Made by a program: the position numbers and the translations under genes. The notes beneath the pieces were generated by a model, which saw only the letters and a list, made by a program, of their open reading frames with translations, made no database searches and was not told the origin of the DNA. A stretch of DNA of 64,000 nucleotides, from assembly GCF_943734655.1 (NCBI RefSeq), contig NC_071354.1:12680001-12744000 (forward strand), written 5' to 3'. Of the stretch, positions 57,169 to 64,000 are shown one piece after another; position 1 is the stretch's first letter; every line of letters starts with the position of its first letter. The stretch is from Sabethes cyaneus. Lineage: Eukaryota; Arthropoda; Insecta; Diptera; Culicidae.

Positions 57169-58195
57169 ATTCAGAGTATTCACAGTCATTAGCGGAACAC
57201 TGCAAGCAGCTTGGGTAATTTGGTCGTCCGGGATGATTTCGTCGCAAAAGGTTCTGGCGAATTTATCGGCATCGAGCTGGTAGACATACTGGGGCTCCCA
57301 AGCAACCTGTCCATTGAAGATCATAGTTGATGGCAGGCTTGATTCCTTGCGATGATCGGTAACATACTTCCAGAACATTTTTGTTTCACCTTCAGATTGC
57401 GCTGGATTCTCTGCAGGTGTCGTCTAAAGCATGATTCGAGTGGTGATTGATGAGAGTAAGCACTAGTGGAGGGTGATGCCTCATTTGCTTAACTAGTGGC
57501 GATGAAGCGAGCGAAACCACTGGAGCAACATTCTGTGTGCTGGTGAAGCAGAGATCCAGACAGCAAATGTTCTCGTTGGTCACGTGGTTGATCTGTCGCA
57601 AAATAGCAGAACTGTAGCAGTCTAGAAGCCGTAATGCTGCACTGTGCACAGTGGAGTGATCGGGATCCGGATAGAGAAAAGCATTACTGGATGGTTGCCA
57701 TAAAAGTCCTGCTAGGTTGAAATAACCGATATAATAAGCTCGTCGGTTGCTGTTGCCAAATCGTTCACTGATATTACCGAGCGGGAATGAACTTCGATCA
57801 GACCTTCGTCTCGTACTCGATCGGGGGGAATGTAAATTCCACACAGAAACAACCTACAGTTAGTGAACTAGATACACACCCACACCTGCTCAATACGGCT
57901 CTATTGATCATTTTCGATCAGTTTTGCTTTCAGTTTCTGATTGACAACGACAAGCACGCCACCTCCCATTAACTTCCGGCTATTTCTGGGCCCAAGGTCG
58001 CATCGAAAAACTTCATATTCGGGACCAAACAACTGACATGAAAGAGTTCGAGAGTCGAGCCAGGTTTCGGTTAGTACTTAGTACAATGATATCGTAGCAG
58101 CCATCCGATGCAGCCAGGAGGTTCGACTCGTTCACGTCGCAGTTCATCCCTCCAGCGTTTTGGTAGTAGATGAGCACATCGTCATTGGCATCACC
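57169..58195 (-). pseudogene. Jockey/CR1-like LINE endonuclease and linker
   Basis: Minus strand in order: YYQNAGGMNCDVNE (near 58170), WARxRNSRK-like text with frame breaks, then YYIGYFNLAGLLWQPSSNAF, HSTVHSAALRLLDCYSSAIL, NENICCLDLCFTS and HHPPLVLTLINHHSNH (57844-57392). This is an APE-type endonuclease. The linker follows (FWKYVTDHRKESSLPSTMIF, 57378-57180). Multiple stops and frameshifts. The RT that should follow is absent. Confidence 0.8.
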
Positions 58196-58479
58196 GCACG
58201 CAAGGTCCTTGACTGCATATTGGACGAACTGAAAATTGGAGTATCAGGTACCGGAAGTTTATTACTTGAGTTGCAATGGTACTCGCCTGAGAATACGGAT
58301 TAGAACACTCCCGCACCACAACCAACTGCAGGACCGGGACGACTGTGAAGAGCGCAGGCTGCAATTAGCCGGCCTGGGAGGGCCGGGAGTTTCCATAGTG
58401 CTGTCCACAGTGCGGCCCGGTTGTAGAGTAGGACGAAGAGGAGGCTCGTTGCGATCAGGATCCACTAATTGTTTGTTGC

Positions 58480-59645
58480 ACGGACTTGTAGACGGAACGA
58501 GGCTATTGAGGATAAAGGTCCGTTTCTTCAATTAGAGCATCATCAACGAGCACTATCCGCGCGAGGGTAGACTCGATGATGAGAAGGCGTCATTCTACCC
58601 GCAGCTGGAAGCAACGCAAGATAGCTATTTGCCACGAGACATCAATATCGTCATCGGTGATATAAACGCCCAGGTCGGTAAGGAAGAAATTTAGAAACTG
58701 TTGAATGAACCCCATAGCCTGCACACCGACACGAATGATAACGGCCAACGTTGCATTAATTGCGCAGTTTCCCTAGGCACCTTTTTTCCACGTAAAGATA
58801 TTCCCAAAACCATCCGGAGATTACCTGACCAACGTACCGGAAACCACCAGACTGACCTCGTTCTTATAGATGGCCGGTTCTTCTCTAACTCTGATCATCA
58901 TCTAGTAGCAGTAGGTATATTTGCGTTCAAAACTGTCTACCATATGCCTGATACGACGCAGCCGTCATCCTCGATTGAACATTTAGCAGTTAGATAACCC
59001 GCAATATGCTGAGAACTTTGCGCGAATACTGGATGAGGTACTGCCTTCTTTCGAGGAGTAATGTGGGTTCGAGGGTAGAAGCTCGAAGACGGTTGGGAGC
59101 AGATCTTACATAAATGTCGGGAGTACAACGTGTCCACGTATCGCATCTTTATTGCCTACAAAGCAGCATACGATACAGTCGATCGAAACCAGCTATGGCA
59201 GATAATGCACTGATTAGAACTAAATTGGCCGGAGTGATGTGTTTCGTCCGCATCTCGGGGACACTCTTGAGTTCCTTCAGGACACGGCGAAGGTTGAGAT
59301 AAGGTGGTGGGTTATTCTGCATGTTTTTCAACATCGCGCTTGTTGGGAGCATCCGACGAGCTGGTAATGAAACAAGAGGCACGATATTCACCAAAGGTAG
59401 CCAACTCGCAGGCTTCGCAGATGACTCCGACAACAAAGCCAGAAATTTCGGCGATGGTGGAGGTAGGCTACGCCGGAATGAAAGCGGAGTCTAGGAGCAT
59501 TCTATCAAAGATAAATGCGACAAAGGCCAACAAACGTCAGGAATGAAAGTGGTAGATGAGTTCGTATATCGTGTCCGAGTAAGAGCTAGCTCACGGAGGA
59601 TATACGCGCCTTTACCGTGTGCGACCAGAAGGTGCTGCTGACGAT
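58480..59645 (+). pseudogene. RTE/JAM1-like LINE, degenerate endonuclease and RT
   Basis: Plus strand: SIINEHYPREGRLDDEKASF, YPQLEA, DINIVIGDINAQVGKEE (about 58639-58690), FFPRKDIPK, DLVLIDGRFFSNSDHHLVAV: an endonuclease ending in the SDHHLV catalytic motif. After a deletion come FIAYKAAYDTVDRNQLWQIM (RT), FNIALVGSIRRAG, GFADDSD at 59411-59431 and VVDEFVYRVRV. Frameshifts and stops throughout. Same clade as the 3' end at 12880 but opposite orientation. Confidence 0.8.
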
Positions 59646-59774
59646 ATTTGGTGGATTACTAATTGAGTGGTCGAGAAAATAAACTGTTATCTGCTCAGTC
59701 AGCGCAGTAAAAACAACTAGTGCGTTGCTGACAGTCGCCCCGGCAAGGGTGTGTTTCTTTTTTTAATTACTCGA

Positions 59775-60010
59775 AACAAAGAGCAGTCATACAAAAATAA
59801 TATCGTCGCATAGGAGAATAAAACAAAACTAGGTACTGGAATACCTAATATAACGGTCGGCAATAGGTTAGTGAGTAAAACATTCTGGTACCAACCGAAA
59901 GAGCGCACGTGCGAGCCCCACTTGCCATTGCTAAACCCACTTTTTGGTCTATATCGAAATTTTCCAGTTTATCTAATTAATTATTCTTCGCATCAGACAC
60001 TTCCTGCGTT
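59775..60010 (+). mobile_element. SINE family 2, copy 4
   Basis: GTCGGCAATAGGTTAGTGAG head, B-box-like CGTGCGAGCCCCAC (59908-59921), body TTGGTCTATATCGAAATTTT, end ACTTCCTGCGTTTCCAAAAT. The flanking AAAGAGCAGTCATAC (about 59773) is the complement of text just beyond the LINE tail at 29876. Confidence 0.6.
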
Positions 60011-63000
60011 TCCAAAATAGTTGAATTATGTTCTGAAGACTAGTCTAATTCCATCTCAAATGACATACGTTGGTATAACAAACGTTCGTTTTACCACCAA
60101 ATGGATTAAATCGGGTTTTTTATCTACGCATGTATTTTTATTTTACCTCTCTTAACCTCCCGTGAGGCACAGTCTGATGCCAAATATTCTTTTTCGCTAT
60201 AAACCTGATTATCAGCTTATGCAATTACGTATAAATCTGAAAGCAGCGAAACATTCTAAACTTGTTTGCAGCCTGAAAACATGTCACAGTTACTGTAAAC
60301 TAGCTTACCGGAGACGGAGGCGAAAGGTTTACTCCCGTGATCCCACATGCAGGATTTCCACATTTCCAAGCGACATCAAACGAACAAGAGAGAGAGCGAA
60401 CGAATTAAGTGGAAATCAGACACGACCTGTTTCCTTCGGGGCATATCAGAGGAAGCACAGCAGAACCAGCTGAATTCATTCCCGGTAAGCAATTAAGCCA
60501 TTAGTGGATTATTGTAACCGTATGGGTTTTGTAACTCCAGTCTGTCGGTCGGGAGATTGAAACAGAAGCGAAAACATGGAAATATTTCCCCCATTCATAA
60601 CGTTCTGTTGGATCGACCACTTCAGTTACAACTTTAACTTTTAATTATCCCTCTCAAATGCCTGTATTCACATCAATCAATCGGATTGACGAATACAAAT
60701 TAGAAGGTTGAGGTTGCCGGAACTCCCGGTGAAGATTTTCATCGTTTCTCGAATAAATTAAAAAACAACAATTCTTCGGAAATACGACGGAACATCTATC
60801 AGAGGAAGAGCGGCACTTCGAATCAGATTCGAGAGGGCGACTTCCCATCGCATAATAGCTATCCATCTTTTGTTTCCTTTCAATCATATCGCCCCAGCTT
60901 CGTCGTCGCTCGGCCGGCCACTGACTGCTGCAATCCCATCAAACAGTTATGATGAATTACAACCGGAAACAAGTTCCATATCGAAGCTCTCGCGCCGAAG
61001 AACAACGGCCAGAGTAATGGCAAACGGAAGTCGAATGATGGTAGAGCGGTGGGATGTGATGAAGCTACTAACCAGACAAATCTTTCATTGCCTCCTGCTT
61101 GCCCGCCCATTTTCGCTACTAATGCTTGATGCTGGGAGATAAAACCTTCCGAGTTACGGAAAACGAACATTGCTGTTGTTGTTGTATAGTGTAATGGTAT
61201 ACTTTGACTTGTCTGCTGCTCCAACGTCCGATAAAAACCCGGATCCGAAGCCGAACACCACTGACGGAACCGACGGATACGAAGGATGAAGGACGGAAGG
61301 ACGGAGGTAAATTTTGAACAGTATTATAGCCAGGATATTGGACTTGTTCAGTTTGCCCGCATCGGAACGGCTGCCGGTGGGTTTCGAGCTATTTTTGATG
61401 AATTTCACCAGATCGCAATGGGTTCGGAAGGTTTGAATTTATAGAAGAAGAAGCCCGCAAATTTTGCTGGTCGAAATATTTTTTTGTGGAGTAGACAAAC
61501 TGAGTTGGTAGATAAATAGTTGGAAAACTATATTTCGGATTTGGGTCGACCAAATCATTTTTTATTCTAGCTTCAAGCAATGGTGTAAATTGTTTTTCAC
61601 GACTTCTTTTAAGTAAAGATGAAAACTAAATGTCTTTTATTCACACAGTTTCGTGGCAATAAAATAGTAATGATTTTGTTTAATTATATTGATACTACCG
61701 CAGTCTTTTATAACGTATTGATAAATTTACGTCTATTAAAGAGAAAATTTAAAGACCTAGGAGGTCTTTCATTTTACTTATTTTTCGCTCAAAAGCAATT
61801 TATTTTAAACTTTTTTTTCTCAATTTAATTGAACGCTCACCGTGGGCTTAAGCGTGAAATATTTTCCATTATTCTCCTGCTGTTTTCTTCCGGGCCGGTC
61901 TGGAACTGAAAAGCGAGGGCTCGTACAACTTGAAAAGAAATTGAAAAAAAACCACAGCTCTCAGGTTTATCCCTATGGTTCCGATAAAGTTAACTACCAC
62001 TCGAGCAACGATACTGTTAGCAGCGTACTTCGCAAATTTAAAGCCCCATTCAAGGATTCTTTTCCTGTACTAATCGACCGTCAAGTTGCAATGGCCGCGC
62101 TGCCCTGGATGGGAAAGAGCGTTTCTTTTTTTTCGCGATAAACCTAAAGCACTTGAATTAAACGCGTTATTATATGTATGTGCTTCGCCTGGTAGACATT
62201 CTCCTTGAAAATTTCACTGAAGAGCTATAGCTAGAGGCTGTGTTCTAGGAAAGGCACAACAGAGGGTGGCAGAGAACGCATGATAAACCGAATGGGCTAA
62301 TTTAAATTTTACGGCGCTTCGAAGCCTTTAATGGGATGCTGAAATATTCACATCATCGCAATTTTATCTTGTCTAGTGGGGGCGAATGGGAAGAGGTGGA
62401 AAATTGTTGCTCGTCCCCCGCCTCAGGGGCGCATGAATATCATCGTGGGAGAATGCAGTAATCCTTTTTTTCCGCAATAACAAATCTGCGAAAGGGGATG
62501 ACAATTTGGCGTTACCTTGAGGATGTTTAGCGCTGTATTATGCTAATTTGTTGTCCCGAATGGATCGTATAAAAACATTTTGATTCTTATTTTTATTCTA
62601 GATTGAAACCAAAGAGTGTGGGAGAGATAATAATGGCGAAATCTATCGTCAGTGATTACAAATTTTTATGATTTATTCAAAGAAGATGGCGATAGCATGG
62701 CGTCCACCGTGACTGTAACAGTTACCTAATAAGTTAATTCAATTGCAGATTTAATTGAAGTTGAAATTAAGTAGAGAAATAACTTTTATGGTCGTGCAAT
62801 AAAACTCCACCTTACGGAGTTGAAATGAATGAACTGTATTCAAGCGAAATGCATCGCATTTTCTGAGTCCATTTCTAGTTCGTCTTAGCAAAACAAAATA
62901 CCGCCCGTCAGCTAGAATAAACATTAAAACCGTATAACCTGATTGCATATTATAATCCTTAAAATTGGTCTCTGTCGTAGCTCGGTATAACCTAACAATG

Positions 63001-64000
63001 GAAATCGCGCGAAGGTGAGCCATAAAACGGGTGTGGAAGAATTTTATCTTCCCATCATAAATATTACCCGTCGGTTTTATTTACTGGCAAAAGCAGCCGT
63101 GCCATCTCGATTTAGCTTTCGCTTTTAGCACAAAAACAGCACAATTTCTTTAACGTTTCAACTTTTCCCGGTACTTCGAGTTGCCAAAACAACACTCGTT
63201 TCGAGACTAAGGCGCTTCTTCAGCTTTGTGGAAGGATAAAGTATGTTTCAATCAAATCGAATTGCAGGTCAGAAAAAGAAGATGTTCGGAGCGGGCACAT
63301 TATTTCACCCTGCCAAGAATTGCTTAGGGTGGTTGTTTATTTCATGTTTTACCCTTTGATGGTTCTATTTTGAAATTTCCGACAAACGTTATGTTAAACA
63401 GTTGTCGATCCCAAGACCTGCCCACCCTACACAAATATAAACATGTGTGGTAGGCACCCAAATAAAAGCAGTTAAAATTATAGCTTATCACTGGGAACAG
63501 CGGAACAGCAGTTCCATATTCCGACGTTGGCATTTCATTGCTGCTCACACTACCGTGCAATCCGGAATCACCGATCGAATTGTATGTGTATCTACCCGAC
63601 GTGGAATTTCATCCATTTCACCCATTTCGCCGCGATTTCGCACAATCTCGGCAGGTTGGTAAACAGATCTGATAAAATGCCGATACTGGAAAGCTTGACT
63701 TTGGCCTGAGCAGCGCATCCGCAGCCAGGGCTGCTGGCTGCTGGTGTATTTTCGCAGGGATTGGTTTCCGCCTGATTGCTCGCGAAAATGTAAAATACAT
63801 TTTGTAGGGTTTTTTAGCAACAATAATAAAACAAGAAAGAGAAACTGTGTATTTTGCCCACCAACGTTCGATTTGTAAAATCGAATTGCTTTGAATCTGT
63901 AAATTTGCAATCAAAGTAACTCGAGCATAGGCATAGGCAAATAATACTAATTTTTGCAAATAGTCCTGTTTCATGCACAATTGCGTGCCTGAAAAGGGGA
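60011..64000. other. Unique DNA, no gene recognised
   Basis: About 4 kb, moderately G+C-rich at 60280-61300 and 63480-63780, otherwise AT-rich. AAATGGATTAAATCGGGTTT (about 60100) is an inverted copy of the dispersed repeat at 5690 and 35600. Open frames at 60162, 61842 and 63545 have no domain resemblance, and the frame at 61842 begins at GTG. Confidence 0.35.

Noticed and set aside
61842..62141. 99-codon plus-strand frame with protein-like middle
   Set aside because: Starts at GTG, no homology recognised, flanks look intergenic.
1..64000. Possible endogenous viral element
   Set aside because: All reverse-transcriptase-like pieces carry non-LTR retrotransposon signatures (APE endonuclease, post-RT LPPYxxRCRL motif, AATA tails); no viral gene order or structural gene was seen.

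Overview
This window looks like a gene-poor, repeat-packed piece of a dipteran nuclear genome, most likely a culicine mosquito. The inference rests on the assortment of decayed non-LTR retrotransposons (Jockey/CR1-like and RTE/JAM1-like), tRNA-derived SINEs, Tc1/mariner, pogo, hAT and TTAA-type DNA elements, long TIR and foldback elements, and AT-rich intergenic DNA. No species can be named from the sequence alone. No bacterial operon, rRNA, CRISPR array or recognisable viral insertion was seen.

Layout. 1-4.3 kb: a GACA-type satellite is interrupted by a 3.04 kb unit with short terminal inverted repeats that carries a near full-length, intronless, frameshifted copy of the purine-synthesis enzyme ATIC (PurH) on the minus strand. 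4.4-8 kb: interspersed repeats, a TTAA-type MITE and a short hammerhead-bearing retroelement. 8-12.2 kb: unique sequence with no gene recognised. 12.5-18.9 kb: transposon remnants, a candidate minus-strand terminal exon whose edge is the target-site duplication of a second hammerhead-bearing element, a 227 bp perfect-centre palindrome, purine-rich tracts, a 1.57 kb long-TIR element with a nested pogo-like MITE, and a LINE fragment. 19.2-32 kb: SINEs, two different foldback elements, a TTAA-flanked element and a LINE 3' end with an (AATA)n tail. 32-37.7 kb: unique DNA with small MITEs. 38-41.2 kb: a (GACCAA)n satellite interrupted by a LINE 3' end and a 108 bp MITE. 41.76-43.31 kb: a clean hAT-type element with a perfect 8 bp target duplication. 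45.2-50 kb: paired SINEs and a roughly 4 kb heptamer satellite (TTTCGAC-like) holding its own MITE. 50.5-51.5 kb: another TIR element. 55.9-60 kb: LINE fragments in conflicting orientations. The rest is unique DNA with at most one further exon candidate (53.69-53.84 kb).

Almost nothing here works together as a pathway. The window is best read as transposons inserting into satellites, host DNA and one another. The most unusual items are (1) an ATIC copy bracketed by inverted repeats inside a satellite, with the same inverted-repeat core on a MITE in a different satellite 37 kb away, and (2) two short elements with clear target-site duplications that carry a hammerhead ribozyme fold, one of which appears to have replaced the splice acceptor of a candidate exon.
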